Assembly: GCF_022682495.2 (NCBI RefSeq)
Contig: NC_071398.1
Coordinates: 11,848,934 to 11,912,933 of the forward strand
Direction: 5' to 3'
Origin: Desmodus rotundus
Taxonomy: Eukaryota > Chordata > Mammalia > Chiroptera > Phyllostomidae
Length of the DNA: 64,000 nt
The notes under the pieces were generated by a model. That model made no database searches and had not been told where the DNA came from. It saw nothing but the letters and a program-made list of their open reading frames with translations. Shown here in pieces: positions 12,721 to 23,649 of this stretch. How positions within the stretch are numbered: the stretch's first letter is position 1; each line of letters starts with the position of its first letter. Position numbers and translations under genes: made by a program.

Positions 12721-13116
12721 TATATATCCATATGCATTTCATCGTGGTGCTACTCTCTATCTTGTCTCATTTGACCAGGTGCACACCTATAGTCCAAATA
12801 AATTCCTCTGCACCTGCCTTTGACGTCCTCAGACTCACAATAAACCATTTACTTTTATGCGATATGTGAACATTTGCACGTGGCTCTATAAACGCATAGT
12901 GAACAGCATGGGTATTATTAACTCACATGTTAGATTCACTCAAGCACTGAGGCCTTGTCACTTAGGGGATACCTGGAACCCTGTAGTCCTGTTATTTTAT
13001 AAAGTGCCAAGAACCAAGGCCATGGCCACATGGCTTTTTGATTCTTCCTATTATCTAATAGGTCTCAACACCTGATTTAAAAACATTAACAGGTGAGTTA
13101 GTTTGTGCATTACGTA

Positions 13117-13664
13117 TGGGTTGGCCCAAAAGCCCATTTGTTTTTTTTTCCATAAAATGAAAGACACATTTTCACCAATAGCTATTGGATTGGATATTTT
13201 GAGTATGTTGGCTCTCTCCTGCTATTGGCTTCTAGTGGGTAGAAGCCAGGGGTGATGCTAAACCTTTCCCAATGCATAAGACAGCCCCACAGCAAAGAAT
13301 TATTTGACCAAAATGTCAATAGTACCAAGAAACTTCGCAAACCACTTTTGACATGTTTGATCAGTCACAGCACCTTCTCCACACACTGCACAAAAATTTG
13401 TTTTTTTGCATTTCAGTTGTGTTTTTACCTTTCTTGAAATAATGAAGCATAATATGTGGGAAGTGTTGCATATTTTCTTCCATCTTCAGTATTAAAATGG
13501 CTGCACAAAATCTCACCAATTTTGATAAGTTTTTTTAAATGTATGCTGATGTGACAGCTGTCACAGTACAATCTAACAAATTGTTTTAAATGGAGTTAAA
13601 GACAACTAAGCACTACTAGAGCCATCATATGGAAAAAACGAAACACATTTTTTTGCTGACCCAA
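13117..13664 (-). mobile_element. Deleted mariner transposon with a foreign centre
   Basis: TA flanks (13115-13116 and 13665-13666) enclose a 548-bp element. Its left end starts tgggttggcccaaaag and its right end, reversed, starts ttgggtcagcaaaaaa. Read on the minus strand, the right part carries the mariner 5' UTR and the start of the transposase frame, with decayed codons from roughly 13480 down to 13327. The left part (13117-13219) carries the mariner 3' end. The catalytic D,D-containing middle of the transposase is absent, and MER5-like sequence sits there instead. It is non-autonomous and non-coding today. Confidence 0.85.
13220..13326 (-). mobile_element. hAT-Charlie (MER5-like) fragment inside the mariner
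   Basis: Within the mariner, 'tctagtgggtagaagccagg', 'gatgctaaac', 'acagccccacagcaaagaat' and 'aatgtcaatagtacc' match the inner part of the mammalian MER5-type hAT repeat as I remember it. Both edges abut mariner sequence directly. Only about 107 bp is present, with neither hAT terminus. Confidence 0.65.
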
Positions 13665-13666
13665 TA

Positions 13667-15133
13667 TATAAACAATGAACAAAACATATCAAATACAGTT
13701 CCTGCTTCAGAGAACTAATGGATCATTGATGAAGAATAGATATCAAAACAGATCATTTCTTTACAAAATAAACACACAACTTTAATTAGAAAGCTATGGA
13801 GAAAAATACACTAAGAGCTTTATTTGTAAAAGAGAACTATCCAAACATAGCATATAGAAAGCTCAGTAATATTTGGGCAATATCAAATGTAGTATTTCAG
13901 TGAAGTAAACACAAAATCAAAACACACACAGCACTTTAGGTAGAAGTATAGACCACAGGTCTAAGACACACGACCTTAAACGTACAATAACATCTTTAAT
14001 ACATAGAGAATAAATATTAAGTTCGTACCACATGAATTGCTAGCTCATGTTTTTAATTAAGTGAGTTTTATCATCATCGTTCATCATCCTATATGCATTA
14101 AGGCTAAAGACTGTTCAGCGTATGTTGTCTTTAGTAGTAGAAAATCATTAAGTTCATGCAGCAGTCTTTGCTAATAGTTAATAATCTTTTGTTCGAAACA
14201 GTTCTTCAGGCATTTATGGAACATGTGCTATGCAGAGTGCTTGGTGGTATGTACTAGATATTTAGTCTGATTAAAGGAATGGAAAAATAGTGGCTGAACT
14301 TTATTTCTATTTCAGGTATGGGAGGCCTAAAAAATTCTGAACATGAGCCTAACAATGCTGGTATCCTGCAGAAATCTGACAGGTTCTTTCCCTTTAAAAT
14401 GTCATCAGTAAGAAAGGAATCCATATCTATGACCCAAGTTTAGGTGATGGGGAAGGTAAGAGGTCCCCAAACCAAGTACAAATGAACATAAATCTAAAAT
14501 CAAACATGGTTGATCACTGATAAGTTGGTGTCTGCATCAGAGACCCCATGATAACTGCGCAGTTATGGATTGGCAAGAAAGCCAGACAAAGGAAAATATG
14601 AAACATGTGCTGAGTTTCAGGCAAGAAGAACAGGCTCTTCATGAAGCACTAGAGCCTTATCCTCGCAAATGTGTCCCCACTTGTTATTAAATAATTAAGG
14701 CTCAACCATTTGTCACTTATGAATATAAAGCAAAGAGAACAGTATAGGTCAAACAAAAATATTACCATTAGCAAAATGCCATCTGCTAATTGCAGGTGTT
14801 GTTAGATTAGGGTGGATGCTTCTGTTGTTTACAATTAAATATAGAAATAGAAATTACTTGGCATCAAAAACACAGGAATTAAGAGTTTCCCCACTAGACC
14901 ACTTAGTGCATATATTTTTGTTTGCATGATTTCTACCCTCCTATAATTGGAAAGAACCTATGGTTTTCACCGCCAGTCTAATTAACTCTCCTAACCAATT
15001 CTAAGTCCATGAAATCTGAGACAGGCTTCCACCCCACACCAACGCCACCCATTTAAGAGAAGTAGTACATAACCTATACATGAAAAATCAAAGTCTGATG
15101 CAGACATAGAACCAGGTGCTGAAAGTGGCTAGG
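13667..15133. other. Non-coding stretch with weak old-repeat traces
   Basis: No gene. Around 13670-13830 and 14190-14300 there are L2/MIR-like cues ('cagttcctgcttcagagaactaatgg', 'tatgcagagtgcttggtggtatgtac'), too decayed to bound. The rest is unassigned. Confidence 0.4.
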
Positions 15134-15223
15134 TGCTATGAACTACATATTTTGCCCCTTCACTAATATTTATATACTAAAGCCATTATGCCCTAAATGA
15201 TGGCATTTGGAGATAAGACCAGA

Positions 15224-15262
15224 CCTGGCTGGTGTGGCTCAGTGGGTTGAGCCCCAGCCTGG
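15224..15262 (+). mobile_element. Ves SINE head stub (39 bp)
   Basis: Only the tRNA-like head is present: cctggctggtgtggctcag followed by tgggttgagccccagcctgg. The MLT1 sequence resumes directly. SINEs made by target priming usually lose the 5' end, so a copy keeping only its 5' end probably lost its body by deletion. Confidence 0.82.
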
Positions 15263-15323
15263 AGAAGGGCCTTTGGGAGGTAAATGGGCATGAGGGTGGC
15301 ATCCTTATAAGAAGAGACATGAG

Positions 15324-15545
15324 CCCTGGCTAGTGTAGCTCAGGGGATTGAGTGTGGGCCTGGAACCAAAGGGTTGCAGGTTTGAATTCCAGTCAGGACA
15401 CATTCCTGGTTGTGGGCCAGGTCCCCTGTAGGGGGTAAGGGAGAGGCAACCACACATTGATGTTTCTCTCTCTCTTTCCTTCCCTTCCCCTCTCTCTAAA
15501 AATAAATAAATAAATTCTTTAAAAAAGAAGAAGAAGAAGAAGAAG
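15324..15545 (+). mobile_element. Ves SINE, outer copy of a nested pair
   Basis: A full-length copy with tRNA-like head, pyrimidine body (ctctctctctttccttccc) and tail aaaaataaataaataaattc, followed by an (AAG)n extension. The 15-bp target duplication aagaagagacatgag lies before it (15309-15323). Its partner is found only after the second SINE, at 15785-15799. Confidence 0.93.
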
Positions 15546-15784
15546 CGCCCTGGCTGGTGTGGCTCAGTGGATTGAGTGTCAGACTGCGAAGCAGAGGATC
15601 CCTGGTTTGATTTCCGGTCAGGGCACATGCATGGGTTGCAGGCCAGATCCCCAGTAAGGGGCACACGAGAGGCAACCACGCATTGAAGTTTCTCTCCTTT
15701 TCTTTCTCCCTCCTTTCTCCTCTCTCCGAAAGTGAATAAATAAATCTCTAAAAATGAATGAATGCATGAATTAATTAATTAAAA
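15546..15784 (+). mobile_element. Ves SINE inserted in the tail of another Ves
   Basis: A second full-length Ves begins inside the AAG-rich tail of the first and ends in an unusual (AATG)n/(AATT)n tail (aatgaatgaatgcatgaatt). Since the outer target duplication closes only after this copy, it must have inserted into the tail of the older one. Confidence 0.92.
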
Positions 15785-16239
15785 AAGAAGAGACATGAGA
15801 GAACTTGCTCTCTGTCTCCCTGCAATTGAGAACACAGTAGGACTGCACCCATCTGCAAACCGGAAGAGGGCTCCCTGATGTTGGTACCCCGATCTCAGAC
15901 GTTCTAGTCTCCACAAATATGAGATACACATTTTTGTTTAAGGAACATAACCTGTGCTATTTGCCAGGCAGCCCAAGTTGATTAAGACATTTGGCAAAAT
16001 AAAACAAAATAATATGCTACTGAAAGACGAAAACTCTTGCATCCGGAAATTTGATATCCATTTCCCCATCGTCCGAGAAAGCTATAGAAGGTGCCAGCAT
16101 AGCACTCACGGGTGCTGAAACCGGCAGTGGCGCTGATATTTGCATAAGCGGCCTCAACTGTGCCCCACCCCTGTATCTATTCCTCTCTATGATGTTAGCT
16201 CACAGCTCCCACAGTCAACACAAGTCAGCTACCCCAACC

Positions 16240-16660
16240 TCTTTAACCTAGGTTGGACTTCTGACTTTCTTTGTCATAATTTTCAAATATAATTTGTCAT
16301 AAAGGTCACTGGACTAGCTCCAAGCCTAATCCTAAGCTTTATGCTTTATTTCTTGCTCTTGGAACCTCACCAGAGTCATGTGATCAGGCCTGAGATCAGT
16401 TTGCTGGATGCTGGGCATGTGACCCACTCACATGCATAGCATTAGCGGATAGCAAGAGAATTGCAAGAAGCAAAGCCACCTAGCTGACTCACAGCAAAAC
16501 CATTGACCAAAAGGTGAGGTGGGCTAAGATGGGAACTACCCAGCCATACAGACCAAATTACAGACCTACATACAAAACCATGAGCTATGTAAATGTTTAT
16601 TCTTTCAACAACCAAGTCTGGGGTAGTTAATTATACATTAAAAGCCTATACTTTAGTCAA
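16240..16660 (+). mobile_element. MLT1-type MaLR LTR remnant
   Basis: The right part follows the MLT1C/D order: 'ttgctggatgctgggcatg', 'gctgactcacagc', 'tatgtaaatgtttattctttcaac', 'aagtctggggtagttaatta' and 'aaaagcctatac'. The left part is divergent. Boundaries are approximate. Confidence 0.6.
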
Positions 16661-17079
16661 TGTAGTAGGAGAGAGATCGAGTCTGGATGTTATTGCTTAA
16701 CATCCAGCTCGCTGCCCTTTGACTTTTTAGTTTTCTTAATGAATCAAATTCTTTTTCTCCTTAATCTAGTATAAATTGCATTTCTCTGATAATTGAAACA
16801 GAAAAAGAATCCTTGTTGACTAACATACTAACCAATGTGTGTGCTCCCAGTTTCCCCCTTCAATTTATTTTACCCCCTGTGGATATGAATATATTACTCT
16901 GCCATATAAAACACCTATATACCTTTTTATCTCCTTTTTGTTATATCTGAAAGTCTTTACATGATCCTTTTTAATTTATATGCTCTATAGGTCTTGACAT
17001 TAATTAGTTGTCACACACCCCACACTCTAAGAATGCCATCTCAGTCACTGTCATTAAAACACATCAAAAACTAACACAC
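16661..17079. other. Non-coding stretch, nothing recognised
   Basis: AT-rich sequence between a MaLR LTR and an L2. No gene or named repeat. Confidence 0.45.
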
Positions 17080-17440
17080 CACCATACACTTTACGCCTAG
17101 TATTCTCTTTGCTAGGAACATCCTCTCCTATTTGTCTCCCATCCTAACTCCTCCTTACTTTTCAAGAATTGTCTCCTTTACCAAACATTTCATAAGCGTA
17201 GTCTTTGTAAGGAGACCATCACCTGTTCTCTGATTTAGTGACAGCTTTGGAGCTCTCGTTAAGATGCTGTAATCAGGAGACTGACTGATGGATTCTTTCT
17301 CCCCAGCACTTGGACCAGGGCTCACGGTATAGCAGGTGTTCAATGTGCTTTGATGAACATGCCTACCCACACGACCAAATGACTTTGTTCACGGCACTTA
17401 GCACTCTATGTAGTCTTTATGAGATTTAACAGTTTTATGT
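17080..17440 (+). mobile_element. L2 LINE 3' end fragment
   Basis: The text 'gctaggaacatcctctcc', 'ctaactcctccttactttt', 'ctccccagcacttggaccag' and 'gcaggtgttcaatgtgctttgatgaa' follows the end of L2 ORF2 and its 3' UTR on the plus strand. It is heavily substituted. Confidence 0.65.
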
Positions 17441-17475
17441 ATTTATTCACAGAAAAAATGCTGTTATTTTTATTA

Positions 17476-17736
17476 CTTAAGGTTTATTTTACTATTATTT
17501 GAGGATATGTTCATTGATTTTTAGAGATGGAAAAGAGGGAGGGGGAGAGGGAAGGGGAGAGAGAGAGTTATTGCTGTGAGGGAGAAACATAGATTAGTTG
17601 CCTCCCACAGGCATCCCAACCAGGGATCAAACCCGAAACCTGGCACATGCCCTGCCTGACCTGACCAGGAATCGAACTGGCGAACTTTCAGTTTATGGGA
17701 TGATGCTCCAACCAACTGAGCCACACCAGCCAGGGC
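17476..17736 (-). mobile_element. Ves SINE, second tail type, minus strand
   Basis: The reversed head (gagccacaccagccagggc) closes the element at 17736; the reversed body is gagggagggggagaggg. Toward the tail lies gaggatatgttcattgattt, the complement of the 'aatcaataaacatatcctc' terminus also seen in the copy at 22157. An 11-bp duplication, tatttttatta, flanks it (17465-17475 and 17737-17747). Confidence 0.9.
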
Positions 17737-17747
17737 TATTTTTATTA

Positions 17748-17870
17748 TTTTTAATAATGCTAAATGTATTGGGGTGACTTAATAAGATTATATAAGTTTC
17801 AAGTGAACGCTTCTATGATACAAAACCTATGCACTAAAATTTTAAAGTACAACTTTAGTGCATGATTCAG
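17748..17870 (-). mobile_element. L1 3' UTR end fragment
   Basis: Reversed L1MA-type 3' terminal module: 'attggggtgacttaataag', 'attatataagtttcaag', then a decayed remainder. It is the same module as at 9645 and 38110. The Ves at 17476 inserted at or next to its tail. Confidence 0.6.
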
Positions 17871-19075
17871 CCATTCCCTGTTCCTTTCTAATTAAAATGG
17901 GTAAGCAAATATTAATAAAAACTACCTAACAATTAAACTCCAGAATATGTTAAAATTTTAATGCAAATGAAAAGATATTTGGAGGATGGTCAAGGAAGCA
18001 AATCTATGACACAGAAATTGACAGAGGAGCATTTACTAACTGTGTATATATAAATATAGTACAGGAGCCCAAAAGACCTCATAAAAAATCCAAGGGTTAA
18101 TTGCTCTCTTCTGTGGTTCCTTAAGCTGTACTTGGATGACTGTGCTAGATGTTTCTTATTTTGCATTCTCCTTTTCATATAAATCACCATCTGCCCTTTA
18201 ATTAGGATACTATACCTTCTTCACACTTAAGTTTTTTAGTAATTTTACCAAATGTCCCAGGTTGATTTCATTTTTATAACTTCACAAAATTAGATTTTTT
18301 CCAAAGTTTAATTCCTTATAGTGTTATGCCCTTGAAAACATTTCTTTTTATATGAAATTTGAGAAGTCTTTTGAGATGGTTAGATTAATGTTAAGTAGAG
18401 GTAGCACACATCCAAACACTTCACCTTCAAGGGACAATTCCCGTCTGGATATCGGCATAAAATAACAAAGAAGGAAACTGGCACTTTTGACTAATTTAAT
18501 TAAATAGCCAACAAGTGGTAAAAAAATGATATTTTCAGCACTCAGGGCTTAAATTAAACTCTGTATTTCATACTATCTGAATATTTAGCAAACTTTCTGA
18601 AATGGGGCTGTATTTATTTTTAAAGTTCACGTAAGTTCATTAAATTCTGTTAAAATATAAGAAGTATACACATTGCTACCCATAAAATAGAGATTCAAAT
18701 TATTTGATTTTATCTTTTCAAAGTTTTTCAAGTTTCCTTTGTTGTAACATAAACTTTTGAAATGAAATTGTCAAAAAACAGCAAGTAGTCTTTACTTCTA
18801 ACCAAAACAGATCAGTGTGGCTAATTTACAGTTGCTGAAGACTCACTGAAAGCATAAATCCCATTTTAAAAATATTTTATTCCATAATATGGATTCACTA
18901 AGAGAGCTTTTATTTCTATTAGATTATGAGAGCAATTTCATATTAAAGTCTAAGTTTGCAGAATAGTGGTTGTATTTTTTGTCACTAAGCCCCTCTACGT
19001 GCTTTCCATGGCAGAAGTATCTGAACATGCAAGTTGAATAACACTAAATGTCTTATTTTCCCCAAATCTGAGACT
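17871..19075. other. AT-rich non-coding stretch
   Basis: No gene or confidently named repeat. Confidence 0.45.
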
Positions 19076-19079
19076 ATTC

Positions 19080-19222
19080 AATAACACTTGAGTGGCACTT
19101 TGAAGTGAGACTAGGTTTGTTTCCAGCACCTTGGGGAATGTTCTTGAAATCTCTGAGTCTGTTTCCGCAACTACAAAGTGAATACAATAGCACATATGTT
19201 GCCCACAGTACAAGGTTGTTTT
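19080..19222 (+). repeat. Possible MIR SINE fragment
   Basis: 'aaatctctgagtctgtttccgcaactacaaagtgaatacaatagcac' has the order of the MIR 3' half (cctcagtttcc, ctgtaaaatggg). Low identity. Confidence 0.4.
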
Positions 19223-19235
19223 AAAAATACACAGA

Positions 19236-19468
19236 CAGCCCTGGCCGGGGTGGCTCAGTTGGTTGGAATCTCGTCCTGTAGATGGAAAGGTCACTGGTTC
19301 GATTCCTGATCAGGGCACATAACTCATATCGCAGGTTAGATCCCCAGCTGGGGTATGTACTGGAGGCAACCGATCGATGTTTTTCTCTCACATCAGTGTT
19401 CTCTCTTTCTCCATCTTCCTCTTTCTATAAAAGCAATGAAATAATATCCTCGGGTGAGGATTTTTTAA
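19236..19468 (+). mobile_element. Ves SINE, second tail type
   Basis: The tRNA-like head with a clear B-box-like 'ggttcgattcctg' is followed by a second homologous block 'ggttagatccccagctgggg' and the terminus 'atcctcgggtgagga'. A 13-bp perfect duplication aaaaatacacaga flanks it (19223-19235 and 19469-19481). Confidence 0.93.
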
Positions 19469-19710
19469 AAAAATACACAGATATAAGAACTGTTACTACT
19501 TTGAAATACACAGTGCCTTATCACATGAAAAGAGATATCAAAATGGAAACATTAGATGGTATTTCTGTCTCTCCTTACATCTGTGAGTAATGCAATATTT
19601 CTCCTAACATTGGTAAAACAAGGGATGCAAATGGTAAAGCCAAGCAGATGAACCAGATTGTGACTTTTTCTTTTATAAAATATATCACTCATTTCGGTGC
19701 ATCTACATAT

Positions 19711-19816
19711 ACTATATATATGTGTGTGTGCATGTATATATATGTATATACATATGTGTGTATATGTATATATGTGTGTGCACACACACACACACATTCT
19801 CAGAGAGAGAGAGAAT
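19711..19816. repeat. Compound (TA/TG/CA)n then (GA)n microsatellite
   Basis: Alternating tatg, gtgtgt, tatata and cacaca blocks run into agagagag. Alternating purine-pyrimidine tracts of this kind can adopt Z-DNA. Confidence 0.9.
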
Positions 19817-21340
19817 ATGTGTGGGTGGATCCACAGCATCCGAGGGCGCAGCGTCTGATTTAAGAGGGCAGCCACAGGAATCAAAGGATGCAGGGCACTG
19901 ACACTCTCGCAGGCTTTATCAACCCAGCAAGTGCTAAATACACACAGTTATTGATGAGAGACAATTATTGCGAATAGTTATTTGAAGATCAATACTCAGT
20001 GCCAAAATGAAATAAGAAAAATCCAGCAATCAAATAAAGAAGAATTAAGGCTGAAGCTTAAGTCCTAACAAGCAACTAAAAAATTAAATAAAGAAGTACA
20101 TAAACATAAGAAATAATTCTAAAAGTTAAAATTAATAGATGGGTGTGGAATCATTATGTCACCCAGCTATAATGTTGAAAATTGCCGAGTCAGACAATAG
20201 TGCAATAAAATACTAGGCTTCTGGTTCAATGACACACTTAATTAGTCACCTACATTGCAGTGTTTCCCAAATTCTCATAAAAGAGAAATATCTAAATATT
20301 AATAAAAGTAAGGCATATACATTTGCAAGATAAACACTAATACCACAGAGCAAGCACGAATAATCTAATGCCATAACTAGAAAGGATCCCTTAGAACAGA
20401 CATATTATTACTAAAAATTACTCAGACACGGCCATGTGAAATTGAAGTCTTCCCCAAACATGAAGGTAAGTTGGTTTATATTTACTCTATCACCTGTCCT
20501 TGTGAAAAGCTAACAAAAAAGTGGAGAGTCCTCTAACCCACAAGCGGCTTATTGTGCAGGTGCCTACATCTTGTCATACCTCCCCAGTGGGCTCCGTGAT
20601 GACCTACGTAAAGACAAGTTCATTAAGAAGAGGTGACCGCTCTCGTCTTACAAAATTTGCCTTGAAAAGCTGAGTCTAAAACGTATATCTTATTTATTTT
20701 TTCTTGATACTTGCTACTACAGAATAGACTCCCATTTATAACTGGCTTTTAATAATAAAATAATAATGTAATGCAACATTTTATTCAAAGCATATTCAAA
20801 AACAGTGCGATGGGCCTATTTCTATCTCGATCTTACTTGTCTTGCTAGAATGAGCCCCATTATCTTTCTGAAAAAAATACAATAGTTTAACCATGTAGGA
20901 AATGATCAGAGCTACCCACGAACACCAAATTATTCCTAACAGAAATGTCAATTTCCAGCTCATTAACTCGATATTCTACCCTTGTCCGACTTTCCAACAC
21001 TGACTCTCCTGCAAGTGGCGTGAAAGAGTTTCAAGGCTCATGCAGTCATTATAGAACAGATGACATTTTACAACTCATTCCAAAATAAATATTTCATTTG
21101 AAAGGAGAAACGAAAAAGGAGGTATAGACACAGGTGACTGACAGTTTAAGCGCATACTTATGTGCACAAATGTCGTCATCCATGCCATTCAGAACCGTTG
21201 GAGGTAAAATGCTGATTTGTCTATCTCCTTGCCCAGCACTGCAAGCTCTGCCGCTACTGAGCAAATACTTTGACATTCCTATCAGTGTAGAGCAAGAGGT
21301 GAAGCAAGCAGCCTCTGTAGCCAGACTGTGGAGGTCCGCA
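19817..21340. other. Non-coding stretch, nothing recognised
   Basis: No gene or named repeat. The largest open frames (about 70 codons near 21134-21355) overlap on opposite strands and resemble no protein. Confidence 0.45.
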
Positions 21341-21535
21341 TCCCAGACTCTCTAGTTTATACCCATGAAACTTAGCCTTCTTGTGCCTTGCCTTTTCTCA
21401 TCTGGGCAATGGGAATAAGAATAAACATCACCGTGGTGAGAACTAACAGGTTTGATTAAAAAAAAAAGTCACTTAGAATCATGCCTGAAGGTTCAGAGTA
21501 AAGACTCTATTAAGAGATACTTATTCTTTTACATT
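21341..21535 (+). repeat. MIR SINE
   Basis: Core and 3' half in order: 'cttgtgccttgccttttctcatctgggcaatgggaataagaataaacatcacc', 'gtggtgagaactaacaggtttg', 'cacttagaatcatgcctga'. This is the normal MIR arrangement on the plus strand. Confidence 0.75.
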
Positions 21536-22002
21536 GTTCAGAGCCCAGAAAAATACCTGTTCTATTTTATATATATATATATTTAAAATTTTTTTAACTT
21601 AGTGTTGGTTTTTGTGTTTTGTTTTTGAGTTGTCTTTTACATCTGGCATTTCCTCCATTGTTCTGAAAAGTATGAGAGGCTGTGACATGAAGAACAGGTG
21701 TTTTGAGTAAGTTATACACACGAGTGACCCGTTTCAAGCTTGAGTCAAAGAATTAAAGGGGAATGCAAAATCAGAAAAGCAGACCATGTTGACTGACTAG
21801 TCAATCTGATGTGCTATGCAAATGAGATCTTCACTTCTAAGCCAATGGAATAGAACTTGGTCAAAGAAATGACCATGTCATTATGTTCTTTCTTTATACA
21901 GGTCCAGCCAAGGCAGGTGTCTATAAATTTACCCATGCAATCCTGGAGCAGACATGAGTCTCTTCAGGGCTAGCTGTTGAAAAAATATGCTGAGCATGAC
22001 AC

Positions 22003-22008
<6 letters not shown>

Positions 22009-22036
<28 letters not shown>
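22009..22036. repeat. 28-T homopolymer
   Basis: An uninterrupted T run. It could be the reversed A tail of a retroposon, but no recognisable minus-strand retroposon is attached; the sequence to the right looks like a plus-strand L2/MIR end. Confidence 0.9.
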
Positions 22037-22039
22037 GCG

Positions 22040-22140
22040 TAAGCAGTGTGTTTTTCTCATTTCAGTAAAATGCTCAGTACTTGTTATAGAGCCCGATACA
22101 TGTTAGGAACTCTGAGAACACTTGCATAATGAATGTATTA
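22040..22140 (+). repeat. L2/MIR-like 3' end fragment
   Basis: 'aaatgctcagtacttgttatagagcccgatacatgttaggaact...aatgaatg' has the order of an L2 or MIR terminus (cctggcacatagtaggcact...aatgaatg). Decayed. Confidence 0.45.
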
Positions 22141-22156
22141 CTACGAATATGGCCCT

Positions 22157-22354
22157 AGCTCTGGCGGGGTGGCTCAGTTGATTGGAGCATCATCCTCTAC
22201 ACCAAAAAGTTGCTGGTTCGATCCCCAGTCAGGGCACATACCTAGGTGGCAGGTTTGATCCCTGGTTGGGGCATGTACGGGAGGCAACCAATTGATGGTC
22301 TCTCTCTCTCTCTAATCAATAAACATATCCTCAGGTGAAGATTAAAAAAATTAA
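22157..22354 (+). mobile_element. Ves SINE, second tail type
   Basis: Head 'ctggcggggtggctcag', B-box-like 'ggttcgatcccca', repeated block 'ggtttgatccctggttgggg', a ctctctctct body, and terminus 'aatcaataaacatatcctc'. A perfect 12-bp duplication gaatatggccct flanks it (22145-22156 and 22355-22366). Confidence 0.93.
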
Positions 22355-22549
22355 GAATATGGCCCTTAATATGTTGACCTTCCACAACTTGGTGAAAACC
22401 TTTTGTACTTGGTACAAGATTCACCTGCCTGTGGCACCAAAAGTATCTGCCCAATATTTAGCTCCACATCCTATTGTATCTGGTTTTCTACCTGCTATGA
22501 TAAGGCAAGAAAAGTAAATAAAAGAGACTGAGATGAGAAAGTGAGAATT

Positions 22550-23640
22550 AACACTGTCTGCATTTACCAACAACACGATTGTCTATGAAGAAAAACTAAT
22601 AAAATTTATAATATGAAAAGATAAATTAAGTGACTTTAGGAAGGTTATAGGGTACAAGCGATATTAAAATCTACAAAATATAAGTGAGAGATATTAAAGA
22701 AAATCTAAAGTAACAGAGAGCTATACTATGTTTTTAGACAAATAAATTGGAAAGTATTTGTGTGACTTTGGTGTTACATGCAATGCCAAAAGCACATTTC
22801 TTAAAATAACGAATTAACAAATTGGGCATCTGATCATCAAGGACTCTATTAAAAGAATAAGAGACAAATCACAGCCTGAGAAAATATCTATGGACAGCCC
22901 ATAAGCTAAACCCCTATCATATAAGAACTCCCCCCCAACATAAGAACCCCCATCATATAAGAACTCTCAAAACTCAACAAGAAGACAACGACCTAATAAG
23001 AGAGGCAAATATTTGAAAGGGCACATCCCTATGGAAGGTATACAGATATCAAACACACAAAAATGTTCTCAATCCATTGGTCGTCATGGGAAAGCAAATT
23101 GAAATGAGAGTGAAATACAATAGCACATGAAGTAGAAGGGCTAAAGTTGCAAAGACTGACTTTAACTAGGGTTGTCGAGGACACTGAGCAATTGGGCCTC
23201 CCAAATGTTCCCGGTAGGCATGGAAAATAAGACAACCAACTTGGAAATTGGTTTAGCGGTTCTTTAAAAAGTTATGCATACACTGGCATATGACTTATTT
23301 CATTATATACCCAGTAAAATGCTACCATATTTTCATACAAAGACTTGAATACCAAGATCTTACACTGCATGATTCAACTTGCACAAAATACTGAAAGGTT
23401 ACAAATGAATTCAGTGGTTGTCTGGGGAGGGATGAAGAGGGATGGAGAAGACATTACTAAATGGCAAAAAAAAAAACAACCCTTCAGAAGGTAATGGGTA
23501 CGTTTATTATCTTGATTTTTCTGATAGTTTCACAAGTGTATATTTACGTGCAGTTAATTAAGCACTTTAAATGTGTGTAGTTTATTTTATGTCAATGGAG
23601 GTTCAGTTAAGTTATGGAAAATAAAATAAAACCAAGTAAA
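22550..23640 (+). mobile_element. L1 ORF2 3' part and 3' UTR (L1M)
   Basis: A decayed plus-strand L1. The ORF2 C-terminal region runs to about 23200 ('gagaaaatatctatgg', 'aactctcaaaactcaac', 'gcaaattgaaatgagagtg'). The 3' UTR includes 'cagtggttgtctggggaggg', 'ctgatagtttcacaagtgta' and 'cactttaaatgtgtgtagtttattttatgtcaat'. It has many frameshifts and no intact frame. The left boundary is approximate. Confidence 0.75.
22911..22965 (+). repeat. Short local duplication within L1
   Basis: The unit ccc(t)atcatataagaactc occurs at about 22911-22930 and again at 22947-22965, separated by a partial copy and a C run. It looks like slippage within the L1. Confidence 0.75.
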
Positions 23641-23649
23641 AATATATGT

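Larger units (their letters stand above)
15134..15989 (+). mobile_element. MaLR LTR (MLT1A/B-like), interrupted by SINEs
   Basis: With the inserted SINEs removed, the sequence runs in MLT1 order: tgctatgaactacatattttgcccc, a 'gatggcatttggagata' block, 'gggcctttgggaggta', 'tccttataagaagaga', 'catctgcaaaccggaagag', 'cagcccaagttgattaagaca'. It starts TG and ends CA. No internal MaLR sequence is attached, so it is a solo LTR. It hosts a Ves head stub at 15224 and two nested Ves copies from 15324. Confidence 0.82.

Noticed and set aside
19236..19310. tRNA gene candidates at Ves heads
   Set aside because: A- and B-box-like words are present, but the heads continue into SINE bodies and show no full cloverleaf or mature 3' end.
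19740..19860. Open frames through the microsatellite at 19711-19816
   Set aside because: Their long Y/I/C/V/H stretches are translations of TATG/TGTG repeats, not proteins.
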